Assembly (NCBI GenBank): GCA_028564705.1
Contig: JAPXFQ010002738.1
Location: 434,001 to 498,000, forward strand
Length of the DNA: 64,000 nucleotides
Source: Apricaphanius iberus
Lineage: Eukaryota; Chordata; Actinopteri; Cyprinodontiformes; Aphaniidae
Reading direction: 5' to 3'
Position numbers and translations under genes: made by a program. How positions within the stretch are numbered: the stretch's first letter is position 1; each line of letters starts with the position of its first letter. A model generated the notes under the pieces. It did no database searches. It was not told where the DNA came from and saw only the letters and a program-made list of their open reading frames with translations. This document shows positions 45,330 through 58,194 of this stretch, one piece after another.

Positions 45330-46780
45330 TGCTGTTACTTACATTTAGCCCCCCCAAACTGCCTACTTTCATATCATTGCTGGCTAGTCTGTGTCTATGT
45401 GGAAAGCCCTGAATATCGCAACAGCGTATTGATATTTTCTTACATCCCAACTAATGAGCCTTTATTACTCTTCATAACACTCCTGTTAAATAACATTCCT
45501 ACTGTTTTTTTTTTTGCACACTTATATACACTTTTCTTACTTTAAATCATCTCACTCAGCGGTACATTTCTTTTTAATCAATGTATGCTGTTTTTAATAA
45601 CTGTACAGTGTTATTCATCTTCTGTTGTAAACTTGCTCGACTGTAAAGTCGCACATTCTTATTTTTAGGGATGCATTGATACCGATTTTACTACATCTGA
45701 AGAATCAGACACAACACTACATCTGACATTTGATTGCATAGAATATTTCATGCTAATAATTTTACTATAATATTTCAGGTTTTCCTTCAATAGCTTCGAG
45801 GTCATGTGACCAAGTGATACAAAATCAATCTCAAAAGGTCTTATTCCAACCAGTTGGATATTGCTCACTGTCCAATATCACAGATATAGATTTGCACAAT
45901 TTAATGGACAGATTTCTCTTTGTTTCGTTTTACACACAGCTGTCTGTCTTCGTTTTGCACTTTAATGAAAATTGTGTGATGTATTTTTGTATATTTTTAT
46001 TTTTCTGCATACAGCTTCAATCTTATTGAGTCAAGTTAAAATACTAAATGTTCTAAAATAATCTATACGGCGTTTTATTATTCGTCATTCGGTTATAAAA
46101 ATATTTAACTTTATAGATATCATAGAACCTAACTGTGTTACAGAAATAACGCCAGTTACTTTGCTGAGTAACTAATTACTTTAAAAGTGTAGTAACAGAG
46201 TTACTAACTGAATTACTTTTTGGAGAAAGTCAATTGTAACTATAACTGATTACTTTTTTTAATGTAATATGCCCAACACTGCATATTTGTTTGAAAAAAG
46301 TGGCATTGTTGCATCGCTATTTCTGTTTTAACCCTTGCCTGAATCTGGTTTCTTCCTAGTGACCTTTGACCGACTGCTGTTACACCTGAATTACCCCCAC
46401 TTTGGGGCAATAAAGGATATTTTTACTCTCTGAAATAACTACAGTAATATTTAGAGTCTAACAGCTGCTGGGTGGAAGCTAAATGCTTCAACCGACGTAG
46501 GAAAATAAAAGATGTCGCGTTAGGCAAGATAATGTTAGATGGCAATTTATTTCTTAGCATATAAAGAGATATTTACCTAAAGAGATGCAGATAAATGCGT
46601 TATTTAGCTGTGATTAACCTAAGCAGAACACATGTGATGGGCTGCAGCTGTTTGTTGAGGCTGCTAGCAACCACATTTCCTTTCTGTTAGCTGACAGCGT
46701 CACATGAACTACATCCAAACAATAAAACACGTGATCTGACGTAAAAATTAAACATTAAATCCCTCGCAGATGACTGATTT
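45330..46780. other. Gene-free stretch in the first dedd intron
   Basis: It contains a terminal fragment of the fish repeat ending gcccaacactg (46.14-46.28 kb, many agtaac/attactt words) and a short left end of the 3.97-kb hAT family near 45.67 kb. Nothing else was recognised. Confidence 0.4.
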
Positions 46781-46787
46781 ACTTTAC

Positions 46788-47130
46788 CGTCGGTGTTTCT
46801 GGGTGATCCGGATGAGTGTTAGACAGCAGGAGTCCGCGGTGGATCAACAACATGAAGCTAGCTGCTACTGAGCTGTTAGCAGCTTAGCTTATTTTCCAAG
46901 AAGAAAAAACACTCAGCTCCGTTCTGCGGCTGCGCGCCGGATCACTAGAACCCTCCGAACCATCGCTGTAAAGCTGACTGAGGGGCAAACAGCGTCCGGC
47001 TGAGCAGGACAAAACGCCAACCGAGTTGTTTTGGTCCACCGATCGACATCACAGGAAAATTAGGATCATTTTCTATGTTGAGGTAAAATGAAAGAACTTC
47101 CTGTTCGTTCTGTAGTTCACTTCCGGTTCA
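46788..47130 (-). promoter_or_regulatory. dedd: Probable dedd promoter and non-coding first exon
   Basis: A GC-rich, CpG-containing block upstream of dedd ends at a donor (gtaaag, 46787-46782). The next exon would start at 43991 after ttctaagcag. An ETS-type site (acttccggtt, near 47.12 kb) fits a TATA-less housekeeping promoter. The assignment rests on position, the donor and composition only. Confidence 0.5.
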
Positions 47131-47335
47131 CAGATTCAGTTGGGGGAGTTTTTCGGTCACTATTTTGAATAAAAACTGAAACAAAAGATATAAATTTGAA
47201 ATATTAATTTCCTAGAGACGCGTTTATCTATGGTATTATTTAATAAATGTAACATTATACAATCCTATGAAAAAATATTTGCTCCCTTATCTCTTGTTTC
47301 ACGGAAGAAGAGGAGGATAGGTATTATTATAGTTG

Positions 47336-48110
47336 GTATTATGAGAAAAAGTCTCAATTCAATTTTTAAAAACAGACTTCTGAGATTAAATTTGGAATTT
47401 TAATATTAAAGTCTGAGATTAAAGTAGAGTTTTTTGTCTGGGTTAGAAACAGAATCTAGCGGGGGGAAATGGGAATTCAGATATTGAATGATTTTTTTTT
47501 AGATAAGAGCTGTAATTCTCCAATTAGATTTGAAATCCTGAGATTAAATCAGAAATTCTTATATTAGAGTTGGAATTCTTGGATTCATTTTGGAATTCAG
47601 AGATTTGATTCGGGATCCTGAGACTAAATCAAGAATTCTGAGATTTGAGTCAGAAATCCAACATTAAAGTCATAATTTTTGGGTTACAGTCAGAATTTGT
47701 GGTCATAATTTTGATATTAGAGCTGGAATTCTCAGATTAGAGTCTGAATCCTGAGTTTAAATCAGGAATTATCTCATTGGAGTCAGAATTCTTAGATTAA
47801 AGTTGCAATTCTGATATTAATGTTGAAATTCTTGTGTTAGAGTCAGAAGTAGGAGAAAAAGTCCGCATTCTAAGAAAAAAGGTTGGAATCCTAAAATCAA
47901 ATTAGGAAATTTGATATTAAAGTCACAATTCTGAGATTGAAGTTTGAATTCTTGGGTTACAGTTAGCATTTTTAGAAAAAAAATAGTAAGAATACTGAGG
48001 GGGGAAAAAATCCGAATTCTGAGATTAAAATTGTCATTTTGAGATAAGAACTGTAATTCTCTGATCTGTAATCCTGAGATTAAATTAGGAATTACTAATT
48101 TATTTTTGGT
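47336..48110. repeat. Degenerate 20-24 bp tandem repeat
   Basis: Units resemble ctgagattaaagtcagaatt and recur about thirty times with many substitutions. The same family in opposite orientation or a close relative reappears at 63.53-64.0 kb. Confidence 0.75.
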
Positions 48111-48114
48111 TCTC

Positions 48115-49500
48115 CAGACACAAAATCAACATTCCCTTATGGTCATCTCAGTGTCTAAACCTAAATATTATAGAAACATTTGGGTAGAGCTGAAAAATGG
48201 AGAGCACTGTAGAAGATCTGTGACTGTCTGGTTCAGTGGCGTCCGAAATCAGTTCTCAGGGGCTGGCAACATCTTTTAGATGTAGGATTTGGCATAGCAT
48301 TTGAAGAAGGACTCAGGACTACAGGCTGTTTGTATGATCTTCTTTTGCATTGTAAAGAAGATAGCAGAGACCATAAAACAACAAGACTGCAGAAAATATA
48401 CAGGAAGCTCCTCCTATTGGAAAAAAACACCATAATTGGTATTCGATTACAATTGCAAGTAACAGATAATCAAATCTACGCATAATATTTACCATTTGGA
48501 TTCACAAAACCAAAACATAATCAACTTGTCAGCCTCTCCATTTAAGGCTCTGGAGGCCTCCTGTTTTGGATCCACGGAGTAGCTTGAAAAAAACCCAACA
48601 AAGTTAAAGATGGAAACAACATTTAATTTCTAGTGATCTCGCCTTCGAAGAACAATTAATCAACAACCAATGGCCGATGTTTCTTTAACCATTGCTGCTC
48701 CTAACATAATGAATTCTCTGCTGTAATTGGCACTGTTTGGCTGAATTAATTTAACATTTCTGCTTCTGTTTTTTGCACACTTTTTATTCCATTAACTTCT
48801 TGTAAATAATACTTGTACTTTGTCAATACAAAACTAATCATGCAAATTTTGTAAAAATTCTGGTTTTAAAGGTCTCGTTTACTAGTGTTTTTATCAATTT
48901 TTCTGCGTTCTCTGGTATGAAAGAATGCGGTCCGTCTCTGTGTGAAAAAAAATACTTCCTCTCACTATTTTTAGTGTATTTCATTTCAGCTCGGCAATGG
49001 GTGGGGAGAAACAGCATAGTTCGGCACCTCTCATCAAGATTATTGATGTGCAAGTTTCTGCCCTCTGCTTGGCTAACTTCAACAGAACTCTTACCCTATC
49101 TAAGTTTATTAAAATTAGAAGGTAAAGTGAAACCAAAATAATGCTGTTATTTATCCTTAGATGGAGTTTACCACTCAGTTTAGGCTGCATTCCCAAACAA
49201 GACCAGACTGCAGCGCAACGGTGCTGTTACCGGCCTCACACTGAGCCTTTATCAGGATGATTCCGACTCCAGAGCGACCCTGGGCAAGCTTCTCTACGCC
49301 ACACGGTAGCCAGTCAGACGGGGATTCAGCGCTGCACTCTTCCCTCTTCGCTGCTGAGTTAAACATTATTTGTTTCTGTTTCTCTGCTTAGTACTATGCT
49401 TAAATTTAGTGGGTCATCTTATCTGATTTGCGGTCAGAGTCCGTTCGGATCAAGCCCCTGTTTACCGCTGACGAACGAGGAGACTACGTGTGAGCTCCAT
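48115..49500. other. Gene-free stretch
   Basis: No exon was identified; scattered open frames show no known domain. Confidence 0.4.
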
Positions 49501-49506
49501 AGGCTA

Positions 49507-49890
49507 GGAGATTTAGCTACCAGGGGATTTAGCTAGCAGAGCATTTAGCTCCCGGGAGATTTAGCTACCAGGAGATTTAGCTGCCGGGGGATTTAGCTAC
49601 CAGGAGATTTAGCTACCAGGAGATTTAGCTACCGGGAGATTTAGCTACAGAGATATTTAGCTACCAGGAGATTTAGCTACCGGGAGATTTAGCTACCAGG
49701 ACATTTAGCTACCGGGAGGTTTAGCTACCAGAGGATTTAGCTGCCGGGGGATTTAGCTACCAGTAGATTTAGCTACCGGAGGATTTAGCTACCAGGAGAT
49801 TTAGCTATCGGGAGATTTAGCTACCAGGGGATTTAGCTACCGGGAGATTTAGCTACTAGGAGATTTAGCTACCGGGAGATTTAGCTGTTG
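49507..49890. repeat. 16-bp minisatellite, 24 copies
   Basis: Units of the form ggagatttagctaccg or ggagatttagctacca recur with the word tttagct present 24 times in 384 bp. Ccagg and ccggg versions often alternate, which gives a partial 32-bp dimer pattern. It is a likely length polymorphism. Confidence 0.9.
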
Positions 49891-49894
49891 ATAT

Positions 49895-52150
49895 TACACT
49901 TCGTGGTTTGAAGTTTAGGTTAAGTTTGAGGATAGTTAAACAAGCTACATCTCTGGGTGGATGTGGTCACAGATATTAGCGTAGGTCTATTAGCCGAGGT
50001 AGTACATTTCATTGTCATGCCACGTTTTGACACAATAGTTTAAAAGGGAAACATTCGGTGAACAATTTAATTTAACCTACAGTAGCCTAGCTGGTTTTCC
50101 ACCCATTGGTAGAGATCCTGGTTTTAAATCCAGATTTGAAGCAAAAGCCAGTACTGTTAGTTCCACAGCATTGAAGTCACTCTGCTGAAAGTAACTGCAC
50201 TATTCACTAACCAACTGCACATTTTCCCAGCGGTGCACCAAAAAACCATTTTCTTCTTCAGCCCCTCTTCTGTGGGTAAAAAGAGAAGGTAGCGTTGATG
50301 TTTTATCTCCACAAATACCGAACGAGTTCTGCCGTGTTGTAGAGTTGCTAACTGTTAGCTTATCGTAGCTACAGCTCAGCTCTGCTACCTGGCCCAAACA
50401 ATGCTGCCCTCCTGTGGGCGGTCCCATTCCAGATAACATTAGAAGGAATAACTTTTTTAGACTCAGATTTTTTTCTGGTGTATTTTGTTTTTATAACTGA
50501 TTAATTTAAATGAGTTTGGAGAAAATATTCACATTCAATTCAGACGGACTAATTTTATCGGAAAAAACAGTTTTTCATAATTTTCAGTGAAGGAGACCTT
50601 TAAATTATTAAAGAACAACACAAATTAAGCAGTAGCAATTGGAAAGCTGTCCAGATGTAACAAAATTGGGCAACCATTGATTATTCATCCAGTAACGTGC
50701 ATAAGCACACTTGAAATAGATAGTTCATAATAGGGCTGTGCAAAGCAGCCGGTATTTATATCTGCATTTGTCTGTGTCCGGGGGGGTGACGATGTAAAAA
50801 TCCATATTTTTCTCATTACACTTCTAATTAACCTTATATTTAATTATTCATTATAATAATTAATGATATGCAATATGTTGATGGGCTTTTTGATGGGTTT
50901 TTTTAATCCAGCAATGGACACATAGCAAAAACCGTAATTGAAAAGGACAATGAACACAACATCCATTACTTCATCCTACAGGGGATGAACATGGCCCTGA
51001 TGATGATTTAGTGCTTGTGGAGGGATTGATGCTTGTGGGGGGGCAGACAGTCCAGGAGAGGCTGCTTTAGGTACACGTGATATGCATCACATGCTAAAAG
51101 GTGTTTTATATGTCTGCCCCTGCTGTTTGCAAAAATACAAAGTGACTTAAACATACCAAAATAACTCCCACAAGTCAATAAAATTTGACAGAAATGCACA
51201 ATGCTTGTTTTAACCTTTTTATCTGAATGTTAACTCTGTCAACAGCCTATTGTCTAAATTACAGACTTAACAGAGCTACGTAAACAGAGCTTTAGAGTGC
51301 AGAGTTAATACTAATGCTGCGTAATGGAATAATCTTCCAATCAAACTCCGCTTCCCAAAAGTTATAAACTGTCTCTGTAACCAAGTTAAGGTACAAAAAT
51401 CAATTCAACAAAAATATTCCTACAGTTGAGTGTTTTTTTTCCGCTGAGCCGAGCTCTTCTGTTGCTGTGTGGAGCAGCAGCTGTGTCCACCCTGCTCCCC
51501 GACTTCTAAACGTCACTCCCTTTTCATCGGGGGCGCAAGAGGTCTCATGAGGCAACGCAGCCTTTTTATATAAAGTCGCTCTCGCTTCCGAATGCAAATA
51601 TTTTTTCAAGTATTTTTTGGAATAAGTTTTCATTAAAAAAAATTATAGATATATAGATAAATTACATAGATTTATATTATAGATAGATTTATATCGAACC
51701 TGCAAGACACCAGTCGTTAATGACAGCAGGTTGACACTTCTGATATAGAGAGAATGTGCATGAGCCCTCTTTCTATCTGCTCTGACACTATAAAACACGA
51801 TACAACAGCAGACTAAGTATGGTCCAATGGTAAAAGGCAATTCTACAAGGTACTAACATAAGGAGTTCCTGATGTTTGATGGTGAGTAATGCTAGTTGAA
51901 CACATTTCTCTGGTAATAACAACTGCAAACAAAGGATGACAATGATTTAAAGCACATCAGCCTTTGATGGAATTCTGCATAATTATTTTTTTTTACATAT
52001 TCACCTATTTTACACGATTGATTTAAAAGATTTAAAAGAACATTTTTGTCAAGACCCTTCAAAAACCTTGGGATCAGGATCACTGCCTTTTTATAAATAA
52101 ACTGGAATGAAACTAAACACATATGAGAGATAAACTGAATGATCATAGAA
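49895..52150. other. Gene-free stretch downstream of tnnc1
   Basis: No exon was found. A weak tRNA-like SINE trace may lie at 50.09-50.13 kb (gtagcctagctgg ... ggttttaaatcc). AT-rich microsatellite-like sequence occurs near 51.64-51.69 kb. Confidence 0.4.
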
Positions 52151-52155
52151 ATATT

Positions 52156-52161
52156 TTTATT
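52156..52161 (-). promoter_or_regulatory. tnnc1: Candidate polyadenylation signal of tnnc1
   Basis: Minus-strand AATAAA 150 bp after the stop. Another AATAAA overlaps the stop codon itself (52315-52310) and is probably too close to be the main signal. Confidence 0.45.
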
Positions 52162-52310
52162 GAAAACAATCTTTTCACATGAGACATTAATACTGCGATC
52201 AGAAATCAACATGTCTGTAAAGAAATGATGGGAACACGTCTTCAGGAATGGGCTTTAAAAGGCAACATGAAGTGAAGCGTTTCGAATAGAAGTCCCCCAA
52301 GGGTTCTTCT

Positions 52311-55300
52311 TTATTCAACACCTTTCATGAACTCCAGAAACTCTGTTAGAAAAAAAAAACAGAATCTGTTAATAACCTATAGGTAGACGGACATAAACAT
52401 GTCAGTTTCTGCAGCTCTCTTTTATTAACTGACTTTACTGTCTCCCGTTTAAGACTGATTTTGAGGACTCTTGGAAACACAACTACCCACAAATAACCAA
52501 CATTTACAACTGCTCACATCCACCTTTTAAAATAATAACTTTCTCTAGGGATTGGGACTAGGGATGCAATGCTAAAACAAATTTTCAAACAGATACGACA
52601 CTTTGATCTGAGTACCAATGCCGATACTTCAATCACACACAAAAAAATGCAATAAATTGGAAGGCAGGTTTTATTTTTTTTTCTCTGCTTGTTACAACAA
52701 ATGATGGTGAATTAGATAAAAAAAAAGGAAATATTAATAAAAAAGACAAACATTTCAAGTAAAAAAAAACATTGCCTGTGAAATTATTGCATAGTTTCCA
52801 CATATTAAATATCGGTTCATGGCATAGGTTAACTTTTAACGATTATGTTAGAATGGATTCAGTATTGGTTCAGACACCAAATGTAGCTTACACTGCATTA
52901 ATACGCACAGTGAAAATCATCATTGCACTATGCAGCAGAAGATAATATGCACAGTCTTGGCCATCATTGCCCTTGAGCGAACAGCCAATCAGCACCAAGG
53001 GAAACACATAACGCTCCCAAACTGGCTGCTTTGGAGACATCAGGCAGTAGCATGTCAAGTGCTCCAAGGTGTTTCTACTTCTCAAGTTGCATTTTTCTTT
53101 CAAATATTTTTTAATTTGCTCTATGAAAAAATCTGCCAAAATTTTGGAAAAATCCACCAATACTTACCCAACGGGGACCATTGCTTCCAAGTCACAGATT
53201 AAACGTAATAAATTCAATGCAACAAAAGGCTCTCATCCTAAAACATTGTGTGAAATGTTTCACACAAAAAAATCAACAGTTTGTTCTGAATTATATAATG
53301 ATTTGGTTATTATTAGTAAATGAATGGCAAATGAATTACAGAACTGTGGCAAAGTTTCCGTTACATACCATCGTAATCAATCTTCCCGTCATTGTTTTTG
53401 TCTCCGTCTTTCATCAGCTCCTCAATGTCGTCCTCAGTGATGGGTTCTCCAGTGTTCTCCAGCATGCCCTTCAGTTCATCTAAGTCGATGTAACCGTCTC
53501 CATTCCTTAACCAAAGGTGAACCGGCGCTTTAAAGTGGTTTTAAGGTTCAGGCAATCTTTTAATCAGAGTTTCTTAGGCCATTTTCAACAACATTGAGAG
53601 AATATGCTTTCAAGCAGAACCTACTTGTCAAACATGCGGAAAAGTTCGGCCAACTCCTCTTCTGATTTCCCTTTGCTCTCCTCCTTCATACATCGCACCA
53701 TCATAACCAAGAATTCGTCAAAATCCACTGTGCCGCTCCCTGTGAACACAAAGCATGGTGTTATAAAACTACTTACTGTATGTACTACCGTGTAAATCAT
53801 GCAAAAGAACAGAAATAGAACTAGAACATCTGACAGGCAACAAAAACGGTAGCCTACCATCCTCATCCACCTCATCAATCATCTCCTGTAACTCCTCAGG
53901 GGTTGGGTTCTGTCCCAGCATTCTCATCACCTTCCCCAACTCTTTTGTGCTGATGCAGCCATCTTCAGCATCCTGAATGAAGATGTCAAAGGCAGCCTTG
54001 AATTCTAGACAGAAACACAGCATCACATGTTTGAGGACCAGGAACTTTCTGGTGAGACGTGAGTCCATCGGGACAAGACACAATACTGGGGCTAAAACTA
54101 CAAAAACTACAAATCATATCGACCAAAGAGTCTTCCAATGTTCACGAGCGTTCTAAACCTACTTGATGGCATAACTATGGGGTTTTGTTCTAAAGTTACA
54201 CGGACAAATATCTAACAACAATTATCTGGGGGTTTTAGTCAAAGGGGAAAGAAATTGTGGTTCACTTTTCAAAGTCATGGATCCAGGTAATTTATTCACC
54301 TATAAATAAAATTTCAACATTTCAACTTAAAATGTAGAATGGGCCGTTTTAGCTACATGGTAAAAGTTTACTAATGGATTTACAGTCATACGCCAGCAGC
54401 AGAAGTTTATAGGTTGTGGAGGTCTGCAAGACTCCGCTTTGTTTTAATAGTTCACTTCTGCTTTTCTGTAAGTTATTTGGCATATTAGCTAAATATATAG
54501 CTAAAAGTTAAATATTTACTTTAAAAATAAATATTTAGCTAGCCAGTTTGGCTTGTTGACTAGCTAAATATTTAGTTTTTTAAGATAAATATTTAGTTTC
54601 CAAATTAAAACTTTAGATTGTGAACTAAATGTTTAGTGGAAGTGGACTACTAAAATAAAAGCTGGATCTTGCAAACTTCTATATAAACTGCTGGCGTGAC
54701 TGTCACCTAATCAATTTTCGGTTATTTTTTCATCCTGACATGTCCAACATTTCAGCTTAAAATGTAGGATGAGTCGTTTTTTACTACAATGTAAACATTT
54801 ACTAAAGGTTTTATGGCAGCAGTAATGCAGCAGCGGTTACTATAAAGGTTTCCAAGACCCAGTTTTTATTTCGATAGTCCACTTCTGCTTTTATGCAATT
54901 AAATTTCATATTAGCCAAGAATTTAGCTCAGAGTTAAATATTTACTCTGAATCTTAGTATTTAGCTAGCCAATTAAGCTTGCTAGCTATATATATATATA
55001 TATATTATATATAAGCTATATATTTACTTAGAAAGAGAAATATTTAGTTTAATTAAATATTTTGCTCCAAACTAAATGTTATTCCTAGCTGGCTAGCTAG
55101 CCAAATATTTACTTTGAAGCTATATATTCAGCTAGCCAGTTTAGCTTGCTGGCTAAATATTTAGCTTCATGCTAAATGTTGAACTTGCTAACCAAAAATG
55201 TAGGTTAAGCTGAATATTTAGTTTGAAAGGTAAATATTTAGTTTAAATAAATATTTAGCTCCAAACAAAATATTATTGCTAGCTAGCTAGCCAACGTTTA

Positions 55301-56786
55301 GAGCTAAATATTTCATTTTTAAACCAAACATTTAACTTGCTAGGTAAACTTTTATTTTGAAACATTGATAAAAGAATACATATCCTGAATAGATATATAA
55401 TTTAATTAAATCAAATTATTTTATGAGAGGCTGAATAACCTAAGTTATTGCTGTTAACTTTTGTCTTCAAGAACCGGTGTCCTGCAACTTTTGGGCATGT
55501 CTCAGTTCAAAATACTAGGCTAAATGGTAAATGGCTTGTACTTGTATAGCGCTTTATCTATTCCTGAGGACCGCCATGCGCTTCACACTACATTCACTCA
55601 TTCACGCATTTACGCACTAGTGACGGTAAGCTACATTGTGGACACGGCTGTCCTGGGGCCCGCTAACAGAAGCGACGTTGCCGTACAGGCGCCAGCGGGC
55701 TTCAACACAACTGAATCCAATAATTAGGTCATCAGCAAGACCCCATAGAACCGAAATGCCGACAGAGGAGGCGATTTAACGTTGAATAAGTTGTGTTGGA
55801 CCAGGAATACATTTAAATGTTGCAGGACACCGGCCCTCGAGGTTCAAAGTCACAGACAGATAACTCCAATTAAAACACAGGCTTCCCATCCCGAGGGGGC
55901 GGGGCTAAAATAATGGCTCAGCGACGACATTTTTCCATCGAACTTGGAAAAATTCGAGAAATCTGTTAGAAGACTCCATCAGTCATCAGATACAAGCGAT
56001 TGTTTAAGTTTATCAATGCTTAGTTTGTAGATTAGAAACATTATTAGTATCAAATACACAACAACTAATGAGTGTTTTAAGTTGGTTTAATTCGAACAGT
56101 TTTCTCACCATTTTTCTGCTCCTCTGTCAGGTTCTCTACCTGCAGAGGAAAAAACAGTTATTTTGTTTTTGTTGCCCCCGTTTCTCCACCTCCCGACACC
56201 GCCTCTGTGTTGAAGCAGGCCCCCACTCTCTTGGTGATAATATTCTTAGTTTAGCCGCGCTGTAACGCGACACGTATTGCTTCACTCGCTGCTTTACTCG
56301 CTGCTATTCTTGTGAGGTTTGTGGAGCTTAAGCGGCGAGCTGTTCCTCACCAGCTGTTCATTGTCCTGATGTCAGCCACAGAAACCTGACCTCATCTCAG
56401 CAGCCTCTCTCGTCTCCGTCTTCTCCTTAAAGAACTAATTTTTCATCATATTGTCTCTAAAATTTTTGATTTTTGTGCTGTTACAAAAGTGATAATGCAG
56501 TAAAAGCTTTACATATATATATATGTTTTGTTCTTGGGAAATTTGACCTCAATTGAGGTGATTGCAACACAATATAAATCCTAACTGTTTGCAAGTAATT
56601 TCTACACAAATGTCCATGGATTGAATATCATCTAATATTTACAGTCGTGTGAAACCATTAATTTGATTTTCCTGCATAATTAATAATAGCCATTACCTGA
56701 AGCTGAAACTTCCACCAAGAAGGAGAATAAATCCGATCATAACAGGAAAAATCTGTACTCACCGCTGCTTTATAAACGTCATCCAT
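52311..56786 (-). CDS. tnnc1: Troponin C, cardiac/slow skeletal type
   Basis: Six minus-strand exons join in phase: 56786-56763, 56139-56109, 54004-53858, 53739-53625, 53505-53369 and 52342-52311. They encode 161 residues, the exact family length. The protein starts MDDVYKAA and ends [10 protein letters not shown]. The first EF-hand is the altered, non-binding type ([16 protein letters not shown]), the hallmark of cardiac/slow troponin C. Hands two to four are intact ([36 protein letters not shown]). It is the calcium sensor of the thin filament, working with troponins I and T. Residues such as [12 protein letters not shown] suggest the teleost tnnc1b-like copy, but this needs a tree. No defects were seen. 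Confidence 0.96.
52562..52870 (-). mobile_element. hAT-like element in the last tnnc1 intron
   Basis: It is an inverted copy of the 3.97-4.34 kb element: agggatgcaatgctaaaac at one end, then shared internal words (ttctctgcttgttacaa, catttcaagt, gtgaaattattgc). The far end is degraded. Confidence 0.6.
54470..55380. repeat. Degenerate aaatatttagcta repeat
   Basis: The phrase aaatatttagctagcc and variants recur irregularly in both orientations, with a TA microsatellite at 54.99-55.01 kb. It lies in the tnnc1 intron between exons 2 and 3. Confidence 0.65.
55522..55740 (+). repeat. Dispersed fish repeat
   Basis: It begins taaatggtaaatggcttgta, followed by ttgtatagcgctttatc, cattcactcattcacgcatt and ctagtgacggtaagcta. 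This is the better-preserved relative of 12.88-12.97 kb. Confidence 0.6.
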
Positions 56787-56997
56787 GACTGCTGGACCGT
56801 TCTGGACTCGGCCTCACCGCTACCTTCAGAACCAGGACGAGCTCTGGCAGGGATGTGTGGCTCTGTCTGTTATGTTGGCTCATGTGGCACCTAAAAAAGG
56901 TTCTGGCCCAACTTTCATTATCCTATAATAGTGGCGGGAGGGAGGAGTGACAATGAAAAAGAGAGGCCACCTATAAATGGAAAATAACAGAAGAAAC

Positions 56998-57007
56998 CTA
57001 AAAATAG
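56998..57007. promoter_or_regulatory. tnnc1: MEF2-type site upstream of tnnc1
   Basis: CTAAAAATAG fits the MEF2 consensus (YTAWWWWTAR). It lies 212 bp upstream of the tnnc1 start codon. A near-CArG word (cctataaatgg, 56970-56980) lies between it and the gene. Both are plausible for a heart and slow-muscle gene. Use of these sites is inferred. Confidence 0.5.
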
Positions 57008-57149
57008 CGAAACACTGTGAAGCTTTCAGATGGAGACATCAGAGGGTTCATTCCTAAATATGAAATTATTATTATTATTATTTTTTACTGTAGAGATATA
57101 CAAGAAACGAAAAGCCTCACAGATCGGTTCTGAGCCAGTGTTACAATCT

Positions 57150-57270
57150 TTGGCAAGCCAAGGCAATTTTATTTGAATGGCACACTTTTAACACAAGGCA
57201 ATTCAAGGTGCTTTACATGATTAAAATTGGAACACAGCATAAATCGGTTTGATGATTAAAATACAAGAAA
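57150..57270 (-). repeat. LINE or SINE 3' tail
   Basis: Plus-strand words aaggcaattttatttgaatg and caaggcaattcaaggtgctt, then tacatgattaaaa, match the reverse of a common fish retroposon tail. Confidence 0.6.
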
Positions 57271-57319
57271 GCGATTACAATAAGACAATAATCAAGTCAA
57301 TGTAACAATGTAAGGACAA

Positions 57320-58185
57320 GCAGGTAAAAACACAGTTTTTATTCACTAACTAATCTCGCTAAAAGCTCACATGGGATGAGATAAAAATGAGAATATTGTT
57401 AATGGAGAATAGAAAAACGTAAAAAAGCGATAGAGCATATCGTATCAACTTAAAGGAGACAACCTGGAGTTAACAAGAATGTGTCACACAGCCAAATACA
57501 GAAGCAGCCCAGCTGAAGCTTCAACATGAAGAAAAGACGGACAGAAAATGAAGCTGATGGCGACAATAATTGCACCTAGTGTATGAATGGAGAGTAGTAG
57601 GAGAAAGAAGCAGAGGGAGAAAAGGTGGCCAGTATGTCCTCCAGCAACCAAACTACTGTTGTTTTGGGGGGGGGATTGGAGAATCTTATACAAATCAAAT
57701 TGAATCAATTTGCAAGTTCAAAAATGTATTTTCTTTTATACAGTAGTTTGCCCTTTTTATAGCTGAAATAGGAAAGGAAAGCTCAGACTGCCATTTTAAT
57801 TCTTGTGTCTGAAAGGGCCAATGCATTAAACATATAAAATTAAATAATAATTAAGATAAGAACTTAAAAAACGTTTTTAATAGCACTAAATAATATCTAT
57901 GTCAAACTGGATCAGATTGAATTGGATCAGGTCGTGATTGTAACTCTTAAGAATCGGATTTGAATAGACATCCAGCTCTTAACCTAACCCTTTGCTAAAA
58001 GTATCATATTTGAAGTAAATTTGATCAAGTATACATCTTTGTGCTAAATTGGAACATTTTCAAGTTTACTGAAGTACTGTATAGTTCTTTAACGTATATT
58101 ACTTTTTGCTAAGGGAAACCATTGCCACTCTAGCCAATTGGAGCTTGGTGGTCCAAAAGCTCATACAACTTTTGAGTAAAGGGGA
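57320..58185. other. Gene-free stretch
   Basis: No exon was found. The patch 58.00-58.12 kb resembles the aagtata repeat at 21.1-22.3 kb. Confidence 0.4.
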
Positions 58186-58194
58186 AGTAACCTT

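Noticed and set aside
53604..53795. Plus-strand frames across tnnc1 exons
   Set aside because: They are reverse readings of exon 4 of troponin C.
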